Counted from the first letter of the stretch, positions 6,736 to 14,722 are shown. The stretch is DNA of 20,198 bases from Candidatus Aquidulcis sp. (GCA_020723365.1 DYJB01000004.1:26139-46336); one strand, 5' to 3'. The notes: generated by a model not told the origin, from the sequence alone. Numbers and translations are program-made.

Positions 6736-9633
6736 TCAGCCGCTCCGCCGACGAAGGCCAAGAGCCAGCAGCCCGAGGCCGAGAATCCCAAGGAGCGATA
6801 CCCCCACCAGCCCAAGGACCAGCACGATGCCGCGGACGCCGCCCCCAGGCGTCTCTGCGGTCTCTTGCGGGATGCCGGGTCCGCTGGCCTGATGATCCTC
6901 GAGCGCGACCCGCACGGTTTGGAGCTCAGCGTCGGAGAGATGGGTCACGACCACGGCCGGATCGATGGCGATGGCGACCCAGGCTTCATCCGAGGCGCCC
7001 TGCGAATCCGTCGCCTGCAGGGTGATGACGTGCAGGCCGGCTGAGAGGCTGTCCAGCGCCAGCTCGGCGCCCTCGCCCAGCATTCCGTCCCGATCCGACT
7101 CCCAACGCAATGAGTGAACAGGGAGAATCCCGTCTTCGCGATCCGTGGCGCTGCCCGACAGCACGACGGTGGAGCCGAGGGCGTAGACCCGGCGGTGGGC
7201 CGGTGAGAGCAAGGCCGCCAGCGGCGGGGAGTTCGGAACCCGGAACAGCCCGTCGCTCTCGTCACGACCGGTCAGCAGGCCGTCGCTGGCCAGCACGCGC
7301 AGCTTCCCCAGGTCTGAGCCGGTCAGAATGTCGAGGCTCTCCAGCCGCAGGATCGGATCCTGCAGTCCCAGGGCGATTGCCTGCCACGTCTGGCCGCCAT
7401 CGGCGCTGTATTGCACGGTGTAGTTGAGGCGATCCCCATCGGCGTCGGCCGCCTGCCAGCGAATCTCCAGCGGCGCCGCCAGCTCCTCGCCCCCGTTCGG
7501 CGACAGGACGGTCACCTGCGGCGCATGTGCGCTCAACCGGCGCTCTGCCAGCACGCGATCGCCCTCCCGCACCTGTAGGGCAGCCGCGCGGGCGTCAAAG
7601 CTGAGCGCCGTGACGAAGCTCAGGTGGGCCATCCGACCGTGCGCATCCGAGGTGTCATACAGCGGCGTGCTGGACAGAACCTCCCCCTCGGCGCTCATCA
7701 GGACCAGGGAGTACGCCGATGGTTCTCGGAACAAGCCCGGCCCCGCGAGCAGATCATCACGATCGTCGCCTCCCAGGCCGGGCACATGCAGCACCTGTCG
7801 GAATTCGGCCGCGTTGGAGGGGCGGTCGACTCTCCCGGCGACGAGCAGATAACCCTCAGTTCCTTGGCGAACGACCTCGGCCGGGCGGGGATCCAATGGA
7901 TCACGGAGATCGGCGTGCCCGAACGGCGCCGCAGGCACGGGCGCCATCAGTCCCAACCCCCGCCGCTGAGCCAGGAAGGGGACGGTGTCGAGGTCGCACG
8001 ACACGCCCAGGCCCCCCAGCACCTTGCACCAGTGGTAGGCGTCCAGCCACTTCGGGGGTTGGTAGCTCATCAGCGGAAACCCACGGTTGGGTTCCGGGGC
8101 AGCGGGGTCGTTGCTGATGGCAGTTGGTCCGGACAGTCCAGGGAAGTCGCTGTAGTAGACGTCGAAGCCGTAGAAACCGGACGGGTTGAGTTGGGCGATG
8201 GCGCAGTCGGCCAGCGTCCAGGGGAAATCCGGATCCAGGCCGCCGCCCAGTTCCTCATTCCCGGCGCACTCGACATGGCCGAGCCCAAGGCGATGGCCGA
8301 CTTCGTGGGCCAGGGTTTCGCCGCCCGACATCTGCCAGGGCGTCGTGGCCCAGGTCGAGACGTCCATGACACCATGAGCCTGACCGAAGAGGGCCAGTCC
8401 TGTGTAGGTCAGCGGGTTCCCCTGGTCGTTGTAGAAGGTCATGTCGTCGACGAAGGACGGATGGACCATGCCGTAGTTGATCACATTGTCCCAGTTGTCG
8501 TCGGTGAGAAAGTCGATCAGCGCCATATCGGCATTGACGTCCTGGGCGCCGCCGGGCGCCAGCAGGTTGAACTCGCACGGCCCGTGGACGTCCGGCCCGC
8601 CCTCCAGGCCCACCCCGACCTCGCCTCCCGACCAGGTGGCGCAGTAGAGCTTCTCGATCGGCGGCGCGTGCAGGAAGACTCCCCATCCCGGGAGAAGCCG
8701 CTCCATCCCGGAAAGGACGGTGGCGGCATCCGGATCGTCCTCGGTGAAGACGACTTCCGGCTTGGTCCCGTCGTAGTCCTGGTGCAAGTGGATCGGCCAC
8801 AGGCTCATGCTCACGCCCTGCGCCAGGTGGAATTCGACCTCCACCTCGCGGAAGTTGTTGACCCAAAACGGTTCCTCGTCGTAGGGAGATTGCGGATCTT
8901 GCGAGTAGATGAAGGCGCGCAGGGTCACCTGCCCATAGCGCCAATCGCTGGGCAGGCGGAAGTTGAGGGTGTGATCGACATTGGTCCGATCGCCGCCGCC
9001 GGCGAACGCCGGGATCGGGCCATTCTCCGGAGCCCGCATCCCGAGATATTCCCCGTCGCGCCAGCCTTCCAGGATCCCCTGCACCGGGAACCAGCCGGCG
9101 CCTTCGCTGCGCACGTAGACCCGGGCGTAGGTCATACGCAATTCCACCAGCGGCATGTCGTTGTCGAGGCTCTGCAGGCCCTGCGTCACCTCGATATCGG
9201 TGACTCGCAGGTCCACCTGGGGCAGATCCGGCCCGGTGAAGGAGCCGGGGGTGGGAGTGGAGCTGGCGACGGCAAGATCGAAATCCGGCACGTAGGGATC
9301 ACCGTGAGGCGTGGGGGATGGCGGAAGCTCGGCGGAAAACGAGCCGTCGGTCGGAGCAGGCGAGGGCAGCGTGAAGCTCGGCAGCGTGGGCGTGACCGTA
9401 GCCGGTGTCGTCACCGTCGGGGTACGCGTGGGCGTCTGGACGCTGCTGGAGGGCGAGGTTGGCGTCCGCGACGGCCGGAGGATCAGGATGCCTTTCGTCG
9501 GGGTGGGCTGGAGGATGATGAAGCCGCTGGTCGGGGTGGGCGTCGCCGCCGAGGCGCCGCTCGATCTTCCTGCTACCAGCCACGCGCACGCGGCGAGAGC
9601 GATCATCAACAACAGACTTCGGGCCTGGCGCAT
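6736..9633 (-). CDS. Secreted, membrane-anchored metzincin-like metalloprotease
   Basis: This 965-residue exported protein starts at ATG 9633, preceded by a perfect GGAGGGAAGC; ATG 9645 upstream lacks one. Order: signal sequence (residues 1-26; LAAC at 13-16 could be a lipobox), Pro/Thr/Ser-rich stalk to about 130, a beta-rich domain (about 135-300), the catalytic domain, two Ig/Fn3- or PKD-like modules (about 690-780 and 785-875), a TM helix near 935-958 and a basic tail RRRSG. The zinc site HEVGHRLGLGH (H443, E444, H447, H453) and a Met-turn LMSY (M522) define the metzincin type. Six cysteines in the catalytic part could form disulphides. Substrate unknown. It stands alone between convergent and divergent neighbours. 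Confidence 0.88.
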   Translation of the reverse strand: MRQARSLLLMIALAACAWLVAGRSSGASAATPTPTSGFIILQPTPTKGILILRPSRTPTSPSSSVQTPTRTPTVTTPATVTPTLPSFTLPSPAPTDGSFSAELPPSPTPHGDPYVPDFDLAVASSTPTPGSFTGPDLPQVDLRVTDIEVTQGLQSLDNDMPLVELRMTYARVYVRSEGAGWFPVQGILEGWRDGEYLGMRAPENGPIPAFAGGGDRTNVDHTLNFRLPSDWRYGQVTLRAFIYSQDPQSPYDEEPFWVNNFREVEVEFHLAQGVSMSLWPIHLHQDYDGTKPEVVFTEDDPDAATVLSGMERLLPGWGVFLHAPPIEKLYCATWSGGEVGVGLEGGPDVHGPCEFNLLAPGGAQDVNADMALIDFLTDDNWDNVINYGMVHPSFVDDMTFYNDQGNPLTYTGLALFGQAHGVMDVSTWATTPWQMSGGETLAHEVGHRLGLGHVECAGNEELGGGLDPDFPWTLADCAIAQLNPSGFYGFDVYYSDFPGLSGPTAISNDPAAPEPNRGFPLMSYQPPKWLDAYHWCKVLGGLGVSCDLDTVPFLAQRRGLGLMAPVPAAPFGHADLRDPLDPRPAEVVRQGTEGYLLVAGRVDRPSNAAEFRQVLHVPGLGGDDRDDLLAGPGLFREPSAYSLVLMSAEGEVLSSTPLYDTSDAHGRMAHLSFVTALSFDARAAALQVREGDRVLAERRLSAHAPQVTVLSPNGGEELAAPLEIRWQAADADGDRLNYTVQYSADGGQTWQAIALGLQDPILRLESLDILTGSDLGKLRVLASDGLLTGRDESDGLFRVPNSPPLAALLSPAHRRVYALGSTVVLSGSATDREDGILPVHSLRWESDRDGMLGEGAELALDSLSAGLHVITLQATDSQGASDEAWVAIAIDPAVVVTHLSDAELQTVRVALEDHQASGPGIPQETAETPGGGVRGIVLVLGLVGVSLLGILGLGLLALGLRRRSG

Positions 9634-9694
9634 GCTTCCCTCCATGCACGACCTTGACCGCGGGCGGCGAACACCCGCCTCGCCTAGCGGGACT

Positions 9695-9723
9695 ATTGTA
9701 GACTGATTTAGTCGTATTTTCCA
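9695..9723 (-). promoter_or_regulatory. Promoter of the metalloprotease gene
   Basis: On the minus strand, -35-like TGGAAA (9718-9723, 4 of 6) is separated by 17 bp from -10 TACAAT (9695-9700, 5 of 6). The leader would be about 55 nt. The spacer carries a small inverted repeat GACT-N5-AGTC (9701-9713), a possible regulator site. Confidence 0.5.
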
Positions 9724-9927
9724 TCCTCCCTCGACACGGGCGGCAGCGCGCTGGATCGCCGACAGCCTGCAACCGAGGCGCCCGGGCTCTGGTCACGATC
9801 GGCACAGGGATATGCCTGCCGTGGCTGGGCGGGCCTCACCCTGGCCGGGGACGCCGCGGCACCGACCGGGTCTGCGGCGGAAGGCGGCTTCTCCAAAGCG
9901 GGAGAATCACACCCCGGCTCCACAGGC

Positions 9928-9933
9928 TATACT
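9928..9933 (+). promoter_or_regulatory. Candidate -10 box for the EamA transporter
   Basis: TATACT matches the -10 consensus at 5 of 6 positions. No good -35 sits at the right distance. The inverted repeat TTCTCC-N6-GGAGAA ends 21 nt upstream and could be an activator or repressor site. Confidence 0.4.
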
Positions 9934-9973
9934 TCGCCCGCAACCGCAGTCCTGTCCGGTGCGACATCCGCCG

Positions 9974-10900
9974 TTGACCACGAACCCCATCGCTGCATCT
10001 CCTGAACTTGAGAGCCGCCTGATCGGCGCCGGCCTGTGCGCCGCATCGGCCTTCGGCTTCGCCACGCTCTCGATCTTCGGCAAGCTGGCCTTCGCCGAGG
10101 GTTTGAGCATGGCCGGATTCCTCAGCCTGCGCTTCAGCGGGGCGGCGCTGCTGCTCCTGATCGCACTGGGGATCCGCATGGGGCGCGCCGTCATCCCGGA
10201 GCGCCGACTGCTCGTGCCGCTCTTCCTGCTGGGCGCGCTCGGCTACTTCACCCAATCGGCCTTCTACTTCCTCGGCCTGCAGCGCATCCCGGCCTCGCTC
10301 AGTTCCGTCCTGCTGTACGTCTATCCGGCCTTCGTGGCGCTGAATGTGTGGATCCTGGAGGGGCGGCGACCGTCGCCGCTCGAGCTGGGCGCCATTGCTC
10401 TGGCGCTGATCGGCGCGGCGTTCACCGCCGGCCCATGGGAAGCGTTGGCAGGCGGCGGACCGGATCTGCTCGGCGTGCTCTTCGTCCTGGGCGCTGCCGC
10501 GGGCTACGGCATCTACATCGTCATCAGCAACCGCTACGTGCACCGCGCCGGCGCGCTGGTGAGCACGGCCTGGATCTCGCTGGGCGCCTCGGTGTCCTAC
10601 GGGCTCGCCGGCGGGCTGACGCACTCCTGGGTCGTGCCCCTCACCGCCCGCGCCGGCGGCCTGCTGGTGGGGCTGGTCCTGCTCAGCACGATCCTGCCGT
10701 TGGCGACCTTCTTCGCCGGCATGCGCCGCGTCGGCCCGACAGCCGCTTCGCTGCTGAGTACGCTCGAGCCGGTCTTCACCATCGCCCTGGCGGCGGTGGT
10801 CCTACAGGAGGCCTTGACCGGGGCGCAGTGGTTCGGCGGGGCCCTCATCCTGTCCGCCGTCGTCCTGCTCAACCTGCCCCCTCGCCGTCCCTCAGGCTGA
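9974..10900 (+). CDS. EamA/DMT-family transporter
   Basis: This protein of about 308 residues has roughly ten hydrophobic helices in two homologous halves, the drug/metabolite transporter layout. The first half begins LIGAGLCAASAFGFATLSIF and includes SLRFSGAALLLL and LGLQRIPASLSSVLLYVYPA. The second ends with GPTAASLLSTLEPVFTIALA, then a final helix and a short basic tail. The conserved Y/L-P-x-F and LEP-x-F segments of EamA domains are present in both halves. Such proteins export amino acids or other small metabolites, but the substrate cannot be read from sequence. The start is uncertain: TTG 9974 is used here, with GTG 9959 in frame and no clear Shine-Dalgarno for either; the later ATG would remove helix 1. 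Confidence 0.88.
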   Translation: MTTNPIAASPELESRLIGAGLCAASAFGFATLSIFGKLAFAEGLSMAGFLSLRFSGAALLLLIALGIRMGRAVIPERRLLVPLFLLGALGYFTQSAFYFLGLQRIPASLSSVLLYVYPAFVALNVWILEGRRPSPLELGAIALALIGAAFTAGPWEALAGGGPDLLGVLFVLGAAAGYGIYIVISNRYVHRAGALVSTAWISLGASVSYGLAGGLTHSWVVPLTARAGGLLVGLVLLSTILPLATFFAGMRRVGPTAASLLSTLEPVFTIALAAVVLQEALTGAQWFGGALILSAVVLLNLPPRRPSG

Positions 10901-10931
10901 CGCCGGCTCTTCCGTCGCCCCTCGTCTCCAA

Positions 10932-10965
10932 GCGCCCCACCAAGCCGGCCGCGCCGGCCTGGCGC
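10932..10965 (+). terminator. Nested hairpin downstream of the EamA gene
   Basis: Outer arms GCGCC (10932-10936) and GGCGC (10961-10965) enclose GCCGGC-CGC-GCCGGC (10944-10958), 31 nt past the stop. No T-run follows. The remaining 10966-11141 before the next gene shows nothing definite. Confidence 0.3.
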
Positions 10966-11141
10966 GAATCGGTGCCCTCAAGTGCCAGCCGGGCGTCTTC
11001 CTCCCGTCAGTCGGCCGCCACCTTCCTCGGTGAGCGGCGCCCCTCAACGCTTGTGACATTCGTCGCTTGAGGCGCGAGGGCGGCGGGGATACGGTAAGCA
11101 TGCCGCTCGCCCCCGCTCGAGCGCCAAAGGAAAAGGGAACC

Positions 11142-12008
11142 ATGACGACCCACGAAGTCCATGAGATAAGCATCGACGCGCTTCTCCCGGCCGAGATGGC
11201 GGTGCGGGCGGAGTCGATCGGCGTGCGCAAGGCAGGCATGCCGTTCTGGACGGTGCTGACGCTCTCGATTCTGGCCGGCGCCTTCATCGCCCTGGGGGCC
11301 ATCTTCGCCACAACCGTGGCGGCCGGGGTCTCCGGCGTTCTCCCCTACGGCATCGCCCGCCTGCTCATCGGCCTGGTGTTCAGCCTGGGCCTGATTCTGG
11401 TCGTCGTCGGCGGCGCCGAGCTGTTCACCGGCAACAACCTGATCGTGATGGCCTGGGCCGGCGGCAAAGTGTCGACCTGGGCGCTCCTGCGCAACTGGGT
11501 CATCGTCTACCTGGGCAACCTGATCGGTTCGCTCGGCACCGCCCTGCTGATGTTCATGAGCAAGCAGTACACCTTCGGCGCCGGCGCCGTTGGCACGGCG
11601 GCGCTCAGCATCGCCAACAGCAAGGTCCACCTGGGCTTCGTCCAGGCCATCTTCCTCGGCATCATGTGCAACGTGCTGGTGTGCCTGGCCGTCTGGATGA
11701 CCTACAGCGCCCGCAGCACGGTCGACAAGATCATGGCCATCATCTTCCCCATCACCGCCTTCGTCGCCGGCGGCTTCGAGCACTCCATCGCCAACATGTA
11801 CTTCATCCCCATCGGGCTGCTGATCAAGGAGTACGATCCTCTCTTTGTCGCCAGCACCAAGCTGGAGATCAACGGTCTGACCTGGCCGACGTTCTTCGTC
11901 AACAACCTGATCCCGGTCACGATCGGCAACATCATTGGCGGCGCCGTGCTGGTGGCCATCATCTACTGGTTCGTGTTCCTGCGGCACGTGTCCAAAGAGA
12001 AGACATGA
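11142..12008 (+). CDS. Formate/nitrite transporter family (FNT) channel
   Basis: This 288-residue membrane protein has the six-helix FNT fold, which assembles as a pentamer and passes small monovalent anions (formate, nitrite or hydrosulphide). Family signatures are readable: GGAELFTGNNLIVMAW in helix 2, YLGNLIGSLGTALL, then HLGFVQAIFLGIMCNVLVCLA in helix 4, GFEHSIANMYFIP with the conserved pore His, and NLIPVTIGNIIGGAV before the last helix. The ATG at 11142 is chosen for the AAGGAAAAGGGAACC immediately upstream; ATG 11100 in frame would add 14 non-membrane residues. It is a single gene with palindrome copies 2 and 3 just after the stop. The ion carried cannot be decided from sequence; no formate or nitrite enzyme is next to it. 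Confidence 0.93.
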   Translation: MTTHEVHEISIDALLPAEMAVRAESIGVRKAGMPFWTVLTLSILAGAFIALGAIFATTVAAGVSGVLPYGIARLLIGLVFSLGLILVVVGGAELFTGNNLIVMAWAGGKVSTWALLRNWVIVYLGNLIGSLGTALLMFMSKQYTFGAGAVGTAALSIANSKVHLGFVQAIFLGIMCNVLVCLAVWMTYSARSTVDKIMAIIFPITAFVAGGFEHSIANMYFIPIGLLIKEYDPLFVASTKLEINGLTWPTFFVNNLIPVTIGNIIGGAVLVAIIYWFVFLRHVSKEKT

Positions 12009-12042
12009 CTCCGACTCGTTCGTAAAACCTATCCCTCACGCA

Positions 12043-12069
12043 CCGGGGCGGGTCTGAGACCCGCCCCGG
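12043..12069. repeat. Dispersed GC-rich palindrome, copy 2
   Basis: Arms CCGGGGCGGGTC and GACCCGCCCCGG (12 bp, perfect) flank TGA. The inner 23 nt are identical to copy 1 at 4425-4447. It sits 34 nt after the FNT stop, where it could end that transcript. Confidence 0.8.
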
Positions 12070-12095
12070 CAGATTCTGTCCGATCGCCGTCGCTG

Positions 12096-12123
12096 GTAGG
12101 GGCGGGTCAGGACCCGCCCCTAC
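12096..12123. repeat. Dispersed GC-rich palindrome, copy 3, overlapping the helicase stop
   Basis: Arms GTAGGGGCGGGTC and GACCCGCCCCTAC (13 bp, perfect) surround AG. It shares the flank GAAC with copy 1. The helicase stop codon (TAG, 12120-12122 on minus) is inside the right arm. Together with copy 2 it fills the convergent FNT/helicase junction and may act as a two-way transcription end. Confidence 0.8.
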
Positions 12124-14663
12124 GAACCTTGGCCGATCACCGCCTCCAACAGCCGGGCCGTGAGGGCCTTGACCTCCCCGCCCCCCACCCCCGATGGCCC
12201 GACGCAGGCCGGGCACCCATCCAGGCAGCCGCAGGTTCGCACCAGCTCCAGCGCCGCCCACAGCAGTTCGTCGTGCAGCTCATACAGCCGCTCGGAAAGC
12301 CCCAGCCCTTCGGCCACGCGATCGTAGAACGTGATCGTCGGGGCGCGCGTGGTGCGGGCGCGCGTCTCCGATTCCACGCCCAGGTCGCGCGGATCGCACA
12401 TCAGATACAGCGGGGCGATGTTGCCCAGCGCGTAGGCCAGCCCGCCCAGCGCGCTGCGTGTGCCTCGCGCCGCTTCGGCGCGCTGATGGCAGGCGGGACA
12501 GAGCGTGACCAGGTTCTCGAGGGCGTTCGCCAGACGGTCGTGCCGGTTCTCGCCCGGAAGATAGCCGAAGTCGCGGAACGGGCGCAGGTGGTGGACCTCA
12601 TGCGTCCGTCCCTGGCGCTCCGGAGCGTTGCACTGCCGGCAGCGATGCTCGTCGCGGGCGAGAGCCGCCCGGCGGGCGGAGGCCCACTCCGGACCGTAGT
12701 CGTTGGGCGGCAGCAGCACGCCTTCCTCTTCCAGCCGCCGCACCAGCTCCGGGTCGAGCCACACCCACGAGGCGGTGGTCTCGAAGGTGCGCGGCGGCAG
12801 ATCGATCGTGCCGTAGCCAAGGGTCTCGTGCGTGTAGCGCTTGATCTTGCGGAAGGAGGAGGCCTGAGCCGTCACCTGGACGCGCCCGTGGGCCCGCCGC
12901 GCCGAGGCGTGCTCGTCGGCGTCGTAGACTTCCAGGATCTCCACATCGACCGCCTCGCCGGCGTCGGTGTAGAAGTCGACCTCGGCCGGCTTCACCTCGG
13001 CCAGCGCCGCATCCCAATCCAGGCGCGTGACCAGGAAGGTGCGGCCCTCGTGGACGTAGACGGCGCCTTCGTGCAGCATCACCGGCGCGGCGGCCCGATC
13101 CACCTCGCCGATGACCACCGGCCGCCCCTCACCCGCCTCCTGGATGACGATCGTGTCGTCGCTTCCCGCCCTGAGCGAGACGCCTTCGGCCGGATACTCT
13201 TCCGCCACCCAGCGATAGGTCTCGGCCGAGGCGTGCAGATCGCCCTGCTCGGACAGGGCCTGCAGGAGCGCCGGGATGTCCGGCGCCTGCCCGAACGAGT
13301 CGCCGGCGGCGAACGGCAGCTCGAAGGCGGCGCAGCGCAGATGGCGCGCCAGGATGGCCAGGTTGTCGGGATTGATCAGCCCCATCTCCGGCGACCGTTC
13401 GAAGATGTAGCGCGGGTGGCCGGCGACGAATTGGTCGAGCGGCGCGGCCGAGGCCACCAGGATGGCGGCCGATACGTCGCTCCTGCGGCCGGCGCGTCCC
13501 GCCTGCTGCCACAGGCTGGCGATCGTGCCCGGGTAGCCGGCGACGACCGCTGCGCCCATCAAGCCGATATCGACTCCCAGCTCCAGAGCGTTCGTGGCCA
13601 CCACGCCCAGCACGCTGCCATCGCGCAGCCCGCTCTCGATCGCCCGCCGTTCGAGAGGCAGGTAGCCGCCGCGATAGCCGCGCACGCGGGCCGGATCGCC
13701 GCCCGCCTGCTGCAGCGCGTCTCGCAGGTAGCCGAGCAGCAGTTCGGTCGTGCGCCGCGCCCGGGCAAAGATCGCCGTCTGGACCTCCGCCTCCAGGAAG
13801 ACCTCGGCGATCCGGGTGGCCTCCAGCGTGTAGGCGCGGCGGATCCCCAGCGCCGCGTCCAGCACCGGCGGGTTGTAGATCACGATGTGCTTCTCGGCCC
13901 GCGGCGAGCCGTCCAGGTCCGGCGGGATCAGGCGCACCGGCGCCTCGAGCAGCTGCTCGGCCAGTTCGCGCGGGTTGGCGATGGTGGCTGAGGTCAGGAT
14001 GAAGCGCGGGTCCGATCCGTAGAAGCGGCACAGCCGGCGCAACCGCCGGATGAGGTTGGCGACGTTCGAGCCGAAGACGCCGCGGTAGACGTGCAGTTCG
14101 TCGATCACCACCCAGCGCAGGTTCTCAAGCAGCGTCGCCCAGCGCGGGTGGTGGGGCAGGATGCCGGCGTGCAGCATGTCGGGATTGGTCAGCAGCAGGC
14201 GGGCCTCGTCCCGGATGGCCCGGCGTTGGGCCGCCGGCGTGTCGCCGTCGTAGGTGCGCACCGGCACCTGCTCGGTGGCCTCGAGCGTTGACAGCAGGTC
14301 GCCCAGGACGGCGGCCTGGTCCTGGGTCAGGGCCTTGGTGGGGAACAGGTAGATGGCGCGGGCATCGCCGTCCTCGAGCAGCGCCTGCAGGACGGGCAGG
14401 TTGTAGCACAGCGTCTTGCCGGAGGCCGTGCCGGTGACCACGACCAGGTTCTCGCCCGCCAGGGCCGCCTCAACCGCCGCCGCCTGATGGGTGAAGAGCG
14501 GCGAGGTGCCGCGCTGGCGCAGCGCGGCGAGCAGCCGCGGCGAGAGTCCCGCCGGCGCCTCGGCATAGCGCGCCGGCCTGGGCGGCAGCCGCTCCCAGGC
14601 GCGGACGTTGGCCATGAATCCCGCATCGCGGCGCAGCCGCTCGAGGGCGTCAAGGACGGGCAT
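12120..14663 (-). CDS. YprA/MrfA-type DEAD/DEAH helicase with embedded HNH nuclease
   Basis: This 847-residue superfamily 2 helicase is presumably for DNA repair. Motifs: Walker A TGTASGKT (77-84), DELH (188-191), SAT (225-227) and motif VI QQAGRAGRR (386-394), followed by INPDNLAILARHLRCAA, typical of the Hrq1/MrfA group. The C-terminal DUF1998-like zinc region has C756 (MCDPRD) and C811, C813, C817, C820 (CGCLDGCPAC). Between ASWVW and GGLAYALGNIAPLYL lies an HNH module, about 665-735: C675-x2-C678, HEVHH (688-692), N717, then C722-x2-C725-H726, all key residues present. Known relatives read through this point without it. The ATG 14663 lies 8 nt after a TATAAT, implying a leaderless mRNA. 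The stop codon lies within repeat copy 3. No MrfB-like exonuclease gene is adjacent. Confidence 0.93.
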   Translation of the reverse strand: MPVLDALERLRRDAGFMANVRAWERLPPRPARYAEAPAGLSPRLLAALRQRGTSPLFTHQAAAVEAALAGENLVVVTGTASGKTLCYNLPVLQALLEDGDARAIYLFPTKALTQDQAAVLGDLLSTLEATEQVPVRTYDGDTPAAQRRAIRDEARLLLTNPDMLHAGILPHHPRWATLLENLRWVVIDELHVYRGVFGSNVANLIRRLRRLCRFYGSDPRFILTSATIANPRELAEQLLEAPVRLIPPDLDGSPRAEKHIVIYNPPVLDAALGIRRAYTLEATRIAEVFLEAEVQTAIFARARRTTELLLGYLRDALQQAGGDPARVRGYRGGYLPLERRAIESGLRDGSVLGVVATNALELGVDIGLMGAAVVAGYPGTIASLWQQAGRAGRRSDVSAAILVASAAPLDQFVAGHPRYIFERSPEMGLINPDNLAILARHLRCAAFELPFAAGDSFGQAPDIPALLQALSEQGDLHASAETYRWVAEEYPAEGVSLRAGSDDTIVIQEAGEGRPVVIGEVDRAAAPVMLHEGAVYVHEGRTFLVTRLDWDAALAEVKPAEVDFYTDAGEAVDVEILEVYDADEHASARRAHGRVQVTAQASSFRKIKRYTHETLGYGTIDLPPRTFETTASWVWLDPELVRRLEEEGVLLPPNDYGPEWASARRAALARDEHRCRQCNAPERQGRTHEVHHLRPFRDFGYLPGENRHDRLANALENLVTLCPACHQRAEAARGTRSALGGLAYALGNIAPLYLMCDPRDLGVESETRARTTRAPTITFYDRVAEGLGLSERLYELHDELLWAALELVRTCGCLDGCPACVGPSGVGGGEVKALTARLLEAVIGQGS

Positions 14664-14671
14664 CGGCGAGG

Positions 14672-14677
14672 ATTATA
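14672..14677 (-). promoter_or_regulatory. -10 box for the helicase, leaderless arrangement
   Basis: A perfect TATAAT on the minus strand ends 8 nt before the helicase ATG, so transcription should begin at or within 2 nt of the start codon. No ribosome-binding site precedes the ATG, in keeping with a leaderless transcript. No clear -35. Confidence 0.6.
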
Positions 14678-14709
14678 GCCGCCGGGCCTGTGTCCCAGGG
14701 CCGACCGTC

Positions 14710-14715
14710 TATAAT
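14710..14715 (+). promoter_or_regulatory. -10 box for haemolysin III gene, leaderless arrangement
   Basis: A perfect TATAAT on the plus strand is followed by exactly 7 nt and ATG 14723, putting the predicted +1 at the A of the start codon. It faces away from the helicase -10 (14672-14677) with only 32 nt between them, so the two polymerases would compete for the same DNA. Confidence 0.65.
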
Positions 14716-14722
14716 GCGCCGC

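Larger units (their letters stand above)
9634..9973. other. Divergent intergenic region, protease/EamA
   Basis: This 340-nt region separates divergent genes and holds no credible coding sequence. It contains the protease promoter (9695-9723), a perfect 6-bp inverted repeat TTCTCC/GGAGAA (9889-9894 and 9901-9906), and a TATACT -10-like box (9928-9933) for the transporter. The stretch 9724-9888 shows nothing I can assign. Confidence 0.6.

Noticed and set aside
7624..9657. 677-codon plus-strand frame opposite the metalloprotease
   Set aside because: It is the GC-driven shadow of the protease: no domain, no ribosome-binding site, and composition rich in R/G/H/Q as expected from antisense frames. 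The minus strand has clear motifs.
11007..11987. 326-codon minus-strand frame opposite the FNT gene
   Set aside because: It is highly enriched in D/Q/G/H, a mirror of hydrophobic codons on the other strand; the FNT motifs are decisive.
4425..12123. CRISPR array or insertion-sequence ends
   Set aside because: The repeats are few, irregularly spaced and palindromic, with no spacers, transposase or cas gene.
12129..13991. 620-codon plus-strand frame opposite the helicase
   Set aside because: Shadow frame; the helicase motifs, zinc cysteines and HNH residues on the minus strand explain the region.
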